64,000 nucleotides of DNA from Heracleum sosnowskyi. Lineage: Eukaryota; Streptophyta; Magnoliopsida; Apiales; Apiaceae. The notes beneath the pieces are model-generated. The model saw only the letters and a list, made by a program, of their open reading frames with translations. It had not been told where the DNA came from and searched no databases. A program made the translations under genes and the position numbers. The DNA lies in the NCBI GenBank assembly GCA_030848705.1, contig CM061245.1, positions 45,822,711-45,886,710 of the forward strand, written 5' to 3'. This document shows positions 1 to 10,666 of the stretch, in pieces (the first letter of the stretch is position 1; every line of letters starts with the position of its first letter).

Positions 1-3000
1 GACAGTGGATGCTCAGGACACATGACAGGAAATAAAGCCCTGCTATCAGACTTTAAGGAGAAGGCTGGCCCAAAGGTTTCCTATGGAGATGGCAACATAG
101 GACACACTCTGGGATATGGCAATATTAATCTTGGAAGTGTCATCATTACAAATGTAGCTCTAGTCTCAGGACTCAAGCATAATCTGCTATCTGTGAGTCA
201 AATCTGTGACAGAGGAAACCATGTAGATTTTCACACTGAATACTGTGAAGTTATCAGTAAATCTACTGGAAAAGTTGTTCTAGTTGGACACAGGCGCAAC
301 AACATTTATGAAGCAAGTTTGGTAACAAACTCTGATGGAAAAACAGTGTGTCTGACTGCAAGAATGTCAAATGAAGAGAGTTGGAATTGGCATAAGAAGC
401 TCTCTCATCTCAATTTGAACAACATAAATGAGCTTATAAGAAAGGATCTTGTAAGGGGACTTCCAAAATCAATACTCAGTCTAGATGGCTTATGTGATTC
501 TTGTCAAAAAGCCAAGCAAAGGAAGTCATCTTTCAAGAGCAAATCTGAATATTCAGTAGTGGAACCTTATCATCTTCTACATGTTGATCTCTTTGGACCA
601 GTGAATGTGATGTCCATGGGCAGAAAGAAATATGCTCTAGTAATTGTTGATGAATATACTAGATATACATGGGTGTATTTCTTATCAAAGAAGGATGAAA
701 CTGCTCAAACTCTGATGGATCATGTAAATCTACTGGACAAAGGATCACAGCACAAAGTCAAAAGTATAAGGAGTGATAATGGAACTGAATTCAGAAACTC
801 AATCATGGAAGCTTTCTGCAAGGAAAGAGGAGTGAAACAAGAATTTTCTGCACCTGGAACTCCACAGCAAAATGGTGTAGTTGAAAGAAAGAACAGAACT
901 TTAATTGAAGCAGCCAGAACTATGCTTGAAGAAGCAAAATTACCAACTTATTTCTGGGCAGAAGCTGTTCAAACTGCTTGTTTTACTCAAAATGCTACAC
1001 TGATCAACAAGCATGGGAAAACACCATATGAGATGGTGAAAAATAAGAAGCCAAATTTGAAATATTTTCATATATTTGGATGCAAATGCTTTGTGTTGAA
1101 GACTCATCCTGAACAGTTGACCAAGTTCGAGTTAAAAGCTGATGAAGGAATCTTTGTTGGCTATCCATTGTCAACAAAAGCATTCAGAGTCTACAATCTG
1201 AGAACTAAAGTGATCATGGAATCCATACATGTGTCATTTGATGACAAGAAAATAACTGGACTTGATGACTTAGATGGATATGATCAACTGCGTTTTGAAA
1301 ATGAAGGTTTATTCTCTGATGATGTAAACTCTGATGAAGCAGTACCGACAAACTCTGATGAAGCGGTTCTGACAAACTCTGACGAAGCATACTCTGAACC
1401 TCTACTGGTAAATACTGGAGAAACTGGAAATTCTCAAATTGAACAAAATAGAGAACCAGTTGAGGGGGAGCGTGAAGAAGCTCAACAAGACACAGCAAGT
1501 GAGTCAGTTGAGGAAACTGATTCAAACTCTGACAGTTCAAACTCTGAGCCATCCAATTCAGGGGGAGCCTCAGATACTGCAGAAAGTCAACATATGAATC
1601 AGGAGAGCATGGATCAAGGGGGAGGATCCAATAATGATGCAAGAAACCACTTACCAACAGCAAGAAAGTGGACACAGGCACACACACCTGATCTCATAAT
1701 TGGAGATCCTGATGCTAGTGTGAGAACTAGAAGTGCAACAAATAATGAGTGTCTGTATCATGCTTTCTTGTCTCAAACAGAACCAAAGAAAGTGGAGGAA
1801 GCTCTTCAAGATGCTAATTGGATTACAGCAATGCAAGAAGAGTTAAATGAATTTGAAAGAAATGAAGTCTGGACACTTGTACCTAGACCAAAGAATAGAT
1901 CAATTGTAGGTACAAAGTGGGTTTTCAGAAACAAGACTGACAGTGAAGGTGTGATTACAAGAAACAAGGCTAGACTTGTGGCTAAAGGTTATTCACAACA
2001 GGAAGGAATTGACTATGATGAAACCTTTGCTCCAGTTGCAAGATTGGAAGCCATAAGAATTTTTCTGGCCTATGCTGCACACAAGAAGTTTAAAGTCTTT
2101 CAGATGGATGTAAAAAAGTGCTTTTCTCAATGGGAAGCTTGAAGAAGAAGTGTTTGTTGAACAACCACCAGGATTTGTAGATCCCAAGCATCCAGATTAT
2201 GTCTACAGGCTTGACAAGGCATTATATGGACTAAAGCAAGCACCAAGAGCATGGTATGAAACTCTTGCTCAATTTCTTTTAGAAAGTGGGTTCACAAGAG
2301 GTACAATTGATAAAACCTTGTTTTATTTCAATTCTGGTGATGATTTGCTTTTAGTTCAAATTTATGTAGATGATATTATCTTTGGATCTACTAATGACAA
2401 ACTTTGTAAGAAGTTTGCAAAGCTTATGCAATCCAGGTACCAAATGAGCATGATGGGAGAGCTTAGTTACTTTCTAGGCTTACAGGTCAAGCAAACAGAT
2501 GATGGTATTTTCATCAATCAAGCAAAATATACCAGAAATCTTCTCAAGAAATTTGGTATGCTTGATAGTTCATCTGCTACAACTCCCATGGCTACAGCAA
2601 CAAAGCTAGACAAAGACACAGGAGCCTCAGTAGATATGACAAACTACAGAGGAATGATAGGGTCTTTACTGTATCTTACTGCAAGTAGACCTGATATCAT
2701 GTATGCAACATGTCTTTGTGCAAGATTTCAAGCAGATCCCAGAGAGCCTCATCTAACAGCTGTAAAAAGAATCTTCAAATATCTCAAAGGAACCATAACC
2801 TTGGGTTTGTGGTATCCTAGAGAATCAGAGTTTAAGCTAATTGGTTACTCTGATGCAGATTTTGCAGGCTGTAAGATAGACAGAAAAAGTACAAGTGGAA
2901 GCTGTCAATTTTTAGGTGACAGATTGGTTTCTTGGTATAGCAAGAAACAAAAGTCAATCTCCACATCCACAGCTGAAGCAGAGTATATAGCTGCTGGTAG

Positions 3001-3307
3001 CTGTTGTGCACAGATTCTGTGGATGAAGAATCAGTTGCTGGATTATGGTTTGAAGTACTCTAAAATACCTATTTTCTGTGATAACCAAAGTGCTATTGCT
3101 ATGACAGGAAATCCAGTACAGCACTCCATGACCAAGCACATCAGCATAAGGTATCATTTTATCAGGGAACATGTGGAAGAAGGGAACATTGAGCTTCATT
3201 TTGTGTCTACAGACCAACAACTTGCAGATATCTTCACCAAACCCTTGAGTGAAGCTACTTTTACAAGATTGGTAAATGAACTTGGAATGATCTCTGGTTT
3301 TGACTAG
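1..3307 (+). pseudogene. pol: pol polyprotein of element A, frameshifted
   Basis: Copia pol: protease, integrase, reverse transcriptase and RNase H, which mature the particle, copy the RNA and insert the cDNA. The reading frame is open from base 1, starting inside the protease active site (D-S-G then HMTG). The GAG-pre-integrase zinc motif (WHKKLSHL, later CDSCQKAK) is at about 385-520, the integrase core with D, D (SDNG) and E (ERKN) at about 580-900, and the start of reverse transcriptase at about 1900-2110. A run of six A at 2112-2117 has one base more than the matching stretch in element G; the frame is lost and stops at 2142. The rest continues in another frame from 2150 with the YVDD active site near 2365 and RNase H (SDADFAGC) near 2850. 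Without a frameshift event no full polyprotein can be made, so the copy looks recently dead. Confidence 0.95.
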
Positions 3308-3926
3308 GGATACAGGTTAGACTCAAAACTATACATGTTTGATTTTTAATGCTCATGATTCCTTGCATGTATTAACTTTTATGAGTACCAGTGTCATAAA
3401 CTCTGAAAGTAAACTCTGCTGCTAAACTCTGTTAGTCATAAAGTGTTGGTCATACTCTGATAGTAAGAGTCTAATGCTATACTCTGATTGTAAGTTTGTC
3501 TGAAACATATGGACCAATGAAGAAATTTGTATGAAGCATAATTCTCAGTAAGTAATTATGAATCCTTAAGAGTTGTATAGATTCTGATCTCAAACATGTG
3601 CAGTAAGTTAACACAGCATGATACTGTCTCTGTATTTATACCATCTCTTAGTTTATTGATCCTATACACTGAGTCTGTATTAGATGTTTGCATTTTCTCT
3701 CATAAATTAATTGTATTAACTGATGAAAAGTCTAAACTCTGATTATAAATTTCAAATAATTCACCCTCAAATCAAAAGATGCCAAAAAGAGCACAAATTC
3801 CTTTGAGATCATGTTGTGCCTGGAAGATCCAGGAACTTATTGTATGAAATAAGGGCTAAAATCTTTGATTTTTGGTGACTAGTGCCAACCACTGATTACT
3901 GGAAAAATAAAAATTTAATAAAAAAA

Positions 3927-3929
<3 letters not shown>

Positions 3930-3965
<36 letters not shown>

Positions 3966-3974
3966 TATATATAA
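3930..3974. repeat. (AT)n microsatellite
   Basis: Alternating A and T with one interruption near 3960. It sits at the place where element G has a long poly-T tract on the plus strand (poly-A in element sense), so the A-rich tract is an inherited part of the element that has changed by slippage. Confidence 0.9.
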
Positions 3975-4581
3975 AGGGGGTGATAAATAAAAGATATATC
4001 CAAATGAAAGGATATCAGTATACAGAGTTTAGATATAAAATCAGATTTTATTTTATACATGAGAGTTTAGGCAACCAGTTTTTACTGCTTTAGTTTGTGG
4101 ATTTTATGCACTTTGAGATGATCTAAATATTGATTTCGGTGAACTTTGCTATTGCACACACAATTATTCACACCTGTACAGATTGAGAAAAGAGTTTATT
4201 GACAAAGAAGGACAAATGGTAAACACTGATGTATTGTGTGAAATACGCCGAGGTAACTTTGTTTTAATCTCTGATGGTTAAAATGATTTCTTTGTTTCAG
4301 ACATTTTATAATTTTGAGATTAGACATTTGTTTTGAAATTCAAAGGAGTATGATAACAAACGTTTCATATTTGTATTAAACAGAGAGAGAGAGGTTGAGT
4401 GTTTTGAATAATGTGATAAGCGGTAATTATGGCTATTTTTACTGCGCATGCGTATTGAAAGTTGTTACATACAGCTGTCAGCGTATACACGTTTGACACC
4501 TGTCCCACTTACACACTTTTCAAAGACGCCTGCTGTGTGTAGTAATGATTAAAACGTTTGAGTTTTAATCTTCACAGTTAT

Positions 4582-4591
4582 TATTTAAATA
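4582..4591 (+). promoter_or_regulatory. Putative internal TATA box for ORF3 of element A
   Basis: TATTTAAATA lies 134 bases before the ORF3 ATG, followed by a C/A-rich leader typical of plant 5' UTRs. The same palindromic sequence lies 116 bases before the ORF3 start of element G, inside a conserved block that also has a TGACA(C/T)CTGTCCCA upstream stretch. The separation of ORF3 from pol supports an own promoter. Activity is inferred. Confidence 0.5.
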
Positions 4592-4724
4592 TACTACACA
4601 TAAACGGTTCACTCTTTTACACACCTCAACTTTTCATAAGCTTTTACTTACACACATTGTCTCAAACACTTTCACTGCATACACTATAATCTATTCTCTG
4701 TTTGTTTTCTTCTAAACTGTTCTA

Positions 4725-7700
4725 ATGGCTACAACAATGTTTATTGCTTCTGGGTTAGAATTTGTTCCTAACAATTACTCAGCTCCTTTAGCAAATGAGA
4801 ACGCACCGGAGGCGTTTCATTTGATTCAGAGTTTCTTGTCAAACTCTGATATCGGCACTGCTCTCACCGCACCGTCGAAGCTGTCTGCGTCACAAATAAG
4901 GACTTTTTGGCAGACAGGTACTTATGATGATGGAGGAGAGTCTGGATCTCCATCTATCATTTTTGAGTTTCAAGGAGAAGAATTTACTGTTACTCCTACT
5001 ACTGTTCGTGATGCTTTGGGTCTTGAAGATTTCAATGCATTCACAACTGTTGGAGACTTTGAGTTAGTCAGAATGATGAGGGAGATAGGATACTCTGGAC
5101 CTTTGACAAAGATAGGTCAACTCAAAAGGCCATTTTTGCGCAAGGAGTGGAGCTTCTTTTTCGATTGCATTACTCGGGCTTTTGGAAAGAAGTGCACGAA
5201 TTGGGATGCGATTCCCACAGATAGTCTACAGATCGGGTATTCTCTTCTCTATGGCAGTCAATTTGATGTTGCTAGATTAGTTTTAACTAATATTGGTGAA
5301 AAAATGCTAGATAATAGAAATGTTGTTTACTTCTCTAGATTTTGTCAGTTAATATTCAACTTTTGCTGTCCTAATGTTGAGATTTTAGAGGATGATGTTA
5401 TCCTCTCATTTAAATTGCATAAACGCATATTTTCTGATCTCACTAACAAGGATAACAAGAAAGGAGATGTTGGTGTTTTACTGTTGCCTGAGTCTGTGCA
5501 ACAATTCCTGGATAACTTACAACAACAACAGCTAGCAAACACTGAAGCTGGACCTTCTGTGTCTCAACCACAAAGGTCACAGAAATCTAAAGTAAGGGCT
5601 GTTAAGTCTGTCAGGATAAACGCTGAAGCTGGGGCATCAAATGCTGATGATATGCCTCAGAAGAGAAGAATGAAGAAACGAAGAGCCAATAGGGCAAAGA
5701 CTGATGCTATTGATGAAGAGACTGAAACTAATGAAGAAACTCTTCATCAGAGAAAAAGAAGATTGGTAGCAGCACATTTGTTTGGTGCTGAGAATATCTC
5801 TTCCAATGTTGTTGATGATCTTGAGATTCCAGATGATGAAGCTGTTCCTGAGGACATAGTTTTTATGGAGACTATTTTTCAAAAGGAAGCTCCTACATCA
5901 AATGCTGATGATGTAATTGAGGAAGCTGCACCTGAAGATGCAGATGAAGCTCCTGAAATTCTTGTTCAGGAGGCTACAGAAAATGTTGAGGCTGAGATTT
6001 TTGAGCCACAGGGATGTGATATGGATTTTGAAGCTCACAACTCTGTAAACTCTGATCATCTTGAAGTTTTTGATGAAACAGAGGGTGTGGAAGCTGATCA
6101 AGACACAGTTATTCTTGAAGATTCTTTGGCTACCCACACAGAGATTCTATCTGTTACTCACCAGGTAATTGAAGAGGGTGAGGAAGTTGATCAGACTTTG
6201 GATGCTAATGCTACATATACTGTTGCTAAAAATCCTGATGTTGCTGATAAGAATGCAACAGAGAATGTTCCTGTTGAAGCAGAGTATGTTGTAAACTCTG
6301 AGGATGTTATTGTTCTCGAAGCTCTACAACAATCTGTTGTTGAGATTGTAACAAAAGAAGCAGAGTTCCTGCATACTGCAAACTCTGAGATTCCAGAACC
6401 TGATGTTGAGAATATTCCTGCAGAAAATACAGCAGAGAATGATAATGATAATGATAGTTCTGATCATTCTCAAGAGGAGTTATTTGAGAGTCAAGCAAAC
6501 TCTGATGAGCTAAGAGAGGTCAATCGAGCTACAGCTGAGCATTTTCAAGATATGTACTACAATAGATGGGCTGCTGCGGATTGTATCTTTTCAGCACAGA
6601 GGGCTGCTGATTTTCTTGGAGATTCTGTGAAGACAATTTCAAGTCCTGATATTCTTACAAGTCTGAAGGCTACTGTGATTCAAATTAAATCTCTCCACAA
6701 CAGATTTGATGAGTCTCATAAGGAAGTCACTGCTTTGAGGAATGAAGTTGGTCTGAGAGATCTCACTCTGAAGAATGATAGGACTTACTACAATTCCATG
6801 TTCAAGAAGCAAGCTAAGGACTCTGATGACATTCAGAAGAGGCTTGGGAAAGTTGAGGACAACCAGACTGCTATGTCTGCCCAACTGACTTCAATTTCTA
6901 ATGCAATTGAATTGTTGACATCAGTACTACTTTCTGATGATGTCAAAAAGGGGGAGAGTGTACCAAGTGACAAATGCAAAGACACTCAAACTCTGAGACG
7001 GAGGGATGATGGTAATGATGGTGGAAACAAGGGAGGAGATGGAAAGAGCTTAAGATCAAATGATGATAGAAGACTACTTTCAAGAAGATCAAACTCTGAT
7101 AAAAGATCAAACTCTGGAAAGGGACATGCAAACTCTGCTAGTGGTTCAAGATACAAAAGTTTGATAATCTCTGATAAGCCATCTACTGATGAGGAAATTG
7201 CTGCTAAGATGTTTATGGCAGAACATGGAAAAGGTATTACAATTGAAGATATCCAAGCTGAAGAGCAAATGCTTGCTGAGGAACACAAGAAGAATGTTGA
7301 AGCTGGAATCTACAAGAAGAAGGAAATCAAGGCTCCTAGAAAGAAAGAAAAAGGAATTGTTATCAAAGAGAATGTAAACTCTGATCAGAGTTTACAGTAC
7401 TCAAGGAGGCCTGTGATTAAAAATGCTGACAAAGGAAAAGGTAAACTGGTAGAAGAAGAACAGTTACCTAAGAAGATTTATTCAACCTCTGACATTGCTC
7501 AAGTTGAAACAAGATTAGCTAAATCAACCTCTGACGCTGCTCAAGTTGATGTTTCTACTAAAGTTATGACAACCTCTGACGTTGCTCAAGTTGTACAGAA
7601 ATCTACACAATTTCCAGGATTCAGCAAACCTAAAATTCTTGAAGAATTAAAGCTTGAAGCTGTGAAATTCTCAGAAACCAGAACTGTATTGGGAAAAGAA

Positions 7701-8375
7701 GCTTTTGATAAATCTGGACTGGGATCACACAGAGAGAGAAGAATAAATAACAGATCTCAAGATAACATTTCACTGGCAGAATCTGGTATTGGGGTTACAC
7801 AAGAAAACCTTGATAAGTTAGACTCTGTTCAGTTGATTTTTCACAAAGTTTTGAAGAAGCAGTTTATGTTATACTTCATGAGTGATGGAAGAGTTTATAA
7901 AGTTGGAGAATCTGATGTTAATCTCAAATCATGGGAAGAACTGGAGTATGTACTTTATCTTTTAAAAGTCAAAAACAGATATACTCATGATGTTGCTCAA
8001 GTTTTGAGAGAAAAGATGCTGAGATCTAAAGCTATGCTTGGAGGAGGAGTATCAAGTGTTTATATTCCAAAGTATAGGGATCATACTGGAAAGTTAGTGG
8101 AGATGAAGAGAAACAGTGCTAGATTTAAAACAGCACTTGGAACAAAAGTTTTAGAATTCAACCTAGAGTCAGACAAAGCTCATTACATTCGGCTAGGAAA
8201 TGATATGAGAAGAAACAGCATATATTCTCTAAGAGCTGCTATCTACCAAACGGGGGAGAGTGATTCAGAACTTAAAGAACTAAAAGAGATTATGGTGGAT
8301 GAGCTAGAGAAGGCTGAAAGAAGATTGTTGATTGATTATCTCAGGACAGTACCTGATATTGAAGAAGTCAAGTAA
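4725..8375 (+). CDS. ORF3 (env-like position) protein of SIRE-type element A, 1,216 aa
   Basis: Intact ORF downstream of pol on the same strand; in SIRE/Maximus elements this position is called env-like. The function is unknown. Seen here: an N-terminal domain (about 1-270) with the block EWSFFFDCITR at 141-151 and CTNWDAIPTDSLQIGYSLL at 157-175; very basic patches near 313-325 and 342-348 that look like nuclear localisation signals; a long acidic, low-complexity middle; a probable coiled coil around 640-730; the block SDDVKKGESVPSDK near 734; and a conserved C-terminal domain at about 1030-1207 (HKVLKK, LYFMSDGRVY, then RNSIYSLRAAIYQ). I see no signal peptide or membrane helix, so a true envelope role is doubtful. 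Elements G, F and C encode relatives, and G is co-linear at 1,208 aa, which implies selection on the protein. Start: first ATG, matching the start of G (MATT). Confidence 0.9.
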   Translation: MATTMFIASGLEFVPNNYSAPLANENAPEAFHLIQSFLSNSDIGTALTAPSKLSASQIRTFWQTGTYDDGGESGSPSIIFEFQGEEFTVTPTTVRDALGLEDFNAFTTVGDFELVRMMREIGYSGPLTKIGQLKRPFLRKEWSFFFDCITRAFGKKCTNWDAIPTDSLQIGYSLLYGSQFDVARLVLTNIGEKMLDNRNVVYFSRFCQLIFNFCCPNVEILEDDVILSFKLHKRIFSDLTNKDNKKGDVGVLLLPESVQQFLDNLQQQQLANTEAGPSVSQPQRSQKSKVRAVKSVRINAEAGASNADDMPQKRRMKKRRANRAKTDAIDEETETNEETLHQRKRRLVAAHLFGAENISSNVVDDLEIPDDEAVPEDIVFMETIFQKEAPTSNADDVIEEAAPEDADEAPEILVQEATENVEAEIFEPQGCDMDFEAHNSVNSDHLEVFDETEGVEADQDTVILEDSLATHTEILSVTHQVIEEGEEVDQTLDANATYTVAKNPDVADKNATENVPVEAEYVVNSEDVIVLEALQQSVVEIVTKEAEFLHTANSEIPEPDVENIPAENTAENDNDNDSSDHSQEELFESQANSDELREVNRATAEHFQDMYYNRWAAADCIFSAQRAADFLGDSVKTISSPDILTSLKATVIQIKSLHNRFDESHKEVTALRNEVGLRDLTLKNDRTYYNSMFKKQAKDSDDIQKRLGKVEDNQTAMSAQLTSISNAIELLTSVLLSDDVKKGESVPSDKCKDTQTLRRRDDGNDGGNKGGDGKSLRSNDDRRLLSRRSNSDKRSNSGKGHANSASGSRYKSLIISDKPSTDEEIAAKMFMAEHGKGITIEDIQAEEQMLAEEHKKNVEAGIYKKKEIKAPRKKEKGIVIKENVNSDQSLQYSRRPVIKNADKGKGKLVEEEQLPKKIYSTSDIAQVETRLAKSTSDAAQVDVSTKVMTTSDVAQVVQKSTQFPGFSKPKILEELKLEAVKFSETRTVLGKEAFDKSGLGSHRERRINNRSQDNISLAESGIGVTQENLDKLDSVQLIFHKVLKKQFMLYFMSDGRVYKVGESDVNLKSWEELEYVLYLLKVKNRYTHDVAQVLREKMLRSKAMLGGGVSSVYIPKYRDHTGKLVEMKRNSARFKTALGTKVLEFNLESDKAHYIRLGNDMRRNSIYSLRAAIYQTGESDSELKELKEIMVDELEKAERRLLIDYLRTVPDIEEVK

Positions 8376-8537
8376 AGTCTGACTGTAAGTTTTTATGTTT
8401 TCTGTTCTAAGTTAAATTTAAACTCTGTTTTAAAATTAAATTCTGACATATTTTAAACACTGCATTTGTTATATGTTTTGACATCATCAATTATCTTTTT
8501 AACTTGTACATTTTGGTATGAACAAGTTGGGGGAGAT
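8376..8537 (+). promoter_or_regulatory. ORF3 3' UTR and polypurine tract of element A
   Basis: Short untranslated region after ORF3 that ends with the purine-rich TTGGGGGAGAT at 8527-8537, directly before the TG of the LTR. This is the plus-strand DNA primer site (PPT). The same tract stands beside the 3' LTR of element G. Confidence 0.88.
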
Positions 8538-9081
8538 TGTTAGATATAATTGCTGACGTTTGTTCATCAGTGTTTAAGTTCCAGGTACATATCAGAGTCT
8601 ATATAGAAGCCAGTCAGAGTTTGATAAAGTCTGAATGGGTGAAGAGTTTATATGGAAGCCGGTCAGAGTTTGTTAAAGTCTGACAGGGTGATAGTTGAAT
8701 TAGCTGTCGGTGCAAAGATAAAGATTCTAGAAGCAATATATTCTGAAGATGGAAAGAAGCAGAATATATTGATACAGCTAAGGAGACTGGACAGAAGACT
8801 GAAGCAATCCTTAATTGATAATAATTGTATAGCTAATTTATAGGAGTATCAATTAGATAAGGATTGTGTGTAGCTGTGTACTATATAAACACATATAGGT
8901 TATCCCTAGAAGGGACGCGAACATAGAATTATTATTCTTGTAACCTAGTAGCTCTTTGTGATTCATTAACATCACTAAGAGAGAATTATTTAATATAATT
9001 CAGTTTGTTGATTTACAAACCTGTGTTCTTGATTGTTATTCTCATACATACTTGATTATATATTGTGTATTCGGCCTAACA
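8538..9081 (+). repeat. 3' LTR of element A, 544 bp
   Basis: Begins TGTTAGATATAATTGC after the PPT and ends CGGCCTAACA, the canonical TG...CA form. It matches the 546-bp LTRs of element G closely. U3 carries several copies of TCAGAGTTT and AAAGTCTGA. A TATA box CTATATAAAC is at 8881-8890, and the sequence after it would be R and U5. The flank after the LTR begins TAGCT. Confidence 0.92.
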
Positions 9082-10186
9082 TAGCTCTTGAGTTATATAG
9101 TAACTTCGACTAAAAATAACCAAGCTAAACAACAAGCTAACAAAAGTTAACAAAAGTATTGATTTCAACTATATAGGCCGAATGGCACCATACAAGGATA
9201 TAGTCCTTAAAATCAAACCAACAATTATTTACACTAAAACAATAATATATAAAAATATATAATATATAACAATAATATTATTTGGCTTTTGCCACGCTAT
9301 TATGCATTAAATTATTATTCAACTCACAAGTGTGAGTACCGTAAAAAATCGCTATTATGCGATACCGTAGTGCGGAAAATATAAATAACGGCACGTGACA
9401 AGTCACACGAGGGACTTTTCACACGAGCGGTGATGCAAGACAATAAAGTAAACGTGAATGCAACACACAATAATAATAAACACGGACAAGGTCGAGACCT
9501 TGAATACTCACACGAACAAGAAATTAAACATGCAAACAAGTAAGTAACTAGTTTATGACCTTTTGACTTTTCCGATGGCACTTTGGCTTAAGCTAAAGTA
9601 TACTCTTATAAAGAGTAACTCAAAAGGATACAAACTAGGATCCGGGACAACAAAAAGTAACTAAAAAATAACCTTGAGTTCTAGGAAGAAAACAAGAGAA
9701 ATTAGTTAGAATCAGAAGCGAAAACACCACTATTTAGGAGCCGAATTAGGGTCACGGGTAAGGCCAACAAAGGGGCACGTTTTGGGTGACTAAAATGGCT
9801 CTCTAAACTCTTCTAGGGACGGCCAAAAATCGTTCTTGGGGCTGCCTAAACAAAGAAGAAAAGATGGTGTGTTTTTGAGCTAGTTTTGGTGGTAAAATCA
9901 AGCCTTACGGATGGATAAAAGTGGATGAACAAGGCTTGATTCCTAGAAACTTTTTAAGACATTTAAGGTCTGGGATATGGGGTGTTTCTAGGGAGAAAAT
10001 ACCAGCAATTTATTGGCTCAAAGGGCTTCAAGAAATGGAGTGGAAGTGGGGGTGTATTTATAGGCCAAAATGGTGAAAAAGTGGTCCAATAAGAGCTTGA
10101 CACTTGGCACAAGGCAATAAACAATTGAGAAAGAAAATTTCCTGGAAATTTACACTAATTTGGTCCCCAATTTACATATATAACTC

Positions 10187-10188
<2 letters not shown>

Positions 10189-10222
<34 letters not shown>
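10189..10222. repeat. (AT)n microsatellite
   Basis: Pure alternating AT of about 34 bases in noncoding DNA. Confidence 0.9.
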
Positions 10223-10227
<5 letters not shown>

Positions 10228-10532
10228 CACTTTATATAATAGTTTTGTTTTACCCGATTAAACCGAAACTACGTGATTCTACGCGAAACACCCATTTTCC
10301 ATTCCTATTTCAAAAATATTGTGAAAAATATGAGACCAATGCAGAACATCTTCAAATATATAATAAAACTTATGGTTAAAATGAACCCATGGGTTTCTAT
10401 TATTTTTGACAACTTTTCGCAAACCCTGAAATAAAGAACAAACCGATTTTTAGGGGTTCCGGTAAAGGTACTCAATAATTCATGAAAATGTAACTAAAAT
10501 TCAATTTAGTTATTATAGTGACAACCCCAAAG

Positions 10533-10666
10533 TTTCAAGTCAAAAAAGATATGTAGAAGTATTTTATTCAAAAAGATTTCGAATATTCGTCCTTACACGA
10601 CTGAATAAAATACATTAGTCTTTTAACGGAACTTAATGACTCCAAGACTAAAGTTTTGACTTGAAA
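10533..10666. repeat. Branched fold-back (nested inverted repeats)
   Basis: Outer arms TTTCAAGTCAAAA (10533-10545) and TTTTGACTTGAAA (10654-10666) are perfect reverse complements. Inner arms GTATTTTATTCA (10559-10570) and TGAATAAAATAC (10602-10613) are also perfect. A third short pair, TTAGTCTT and AAGACTAA, lies within 10614-10653. Together they could form a three-branched structure. I do not recognise a MITE family and saw no flanking duplication. Confidence 0.6.

Larger units (their letters stand above)
3308..4724 (+). other. Spacer between pol and ORF3 of element A
   Basis: Noncoding stretch of about 1.4 kb. It contains an A-rich and (AT)n tract at about 3903-3974, a purine-rich AAAGGGGGTGA at 3973-3983 that resembles a polypurine tract, several copies of AAACTCTGA, and a TATA-like sequence before ORF3. 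The corresponding spacer in element G is about 850 bp longer and holds an extra gene on the opposite strand that is absent here. Homology with G covers both flanks of that extra piece. Confidence 0.8.
1..9081 (+). mobile_element. Element A: SIRE/Maximus-type Ty1/copia retrotransposon, 5'-truncated by window edge
   Basis: The piece holds the pol gene from the protease active site onward, a spacer, a 1,216-codon third ORF, a polypurine tract and the 3' LTR. The domain order protease, integrase, reverse transcriptase, RNase H is that of copia elements, and a long ORF after pol is the hallmark of the SIRE/Maximus lineage. The 5' LTR and gag lie outside the window, so target duplications cannot be checked. 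It is closely related to element G at 48270-61161, with pol proteins nearly identical by eye. A one-base frameshift in pol makes this copy non-autonomous. Confidence 0.93.

Noticed and set aside
1214..1687. 157-codon minus-strand ORF (and similar ones opposite pol and ORF3)
   Set aside because: Antisense shadows of the acidic, Gln/Ser-rich coding regions; no own promoter or start context, unlike 53135-53527.
8376..9081. Host gene tail after ORF3
   Set aside because: The segment ends in a polypurine tract and a TG...CA LTR matching element G, so it belongs to the transposon.
10104..10379. 91-codon ORF
   Set aside because: Runs through an (AT)n microsatellite giving an Ile-Tyr repeat; no gene-like features.
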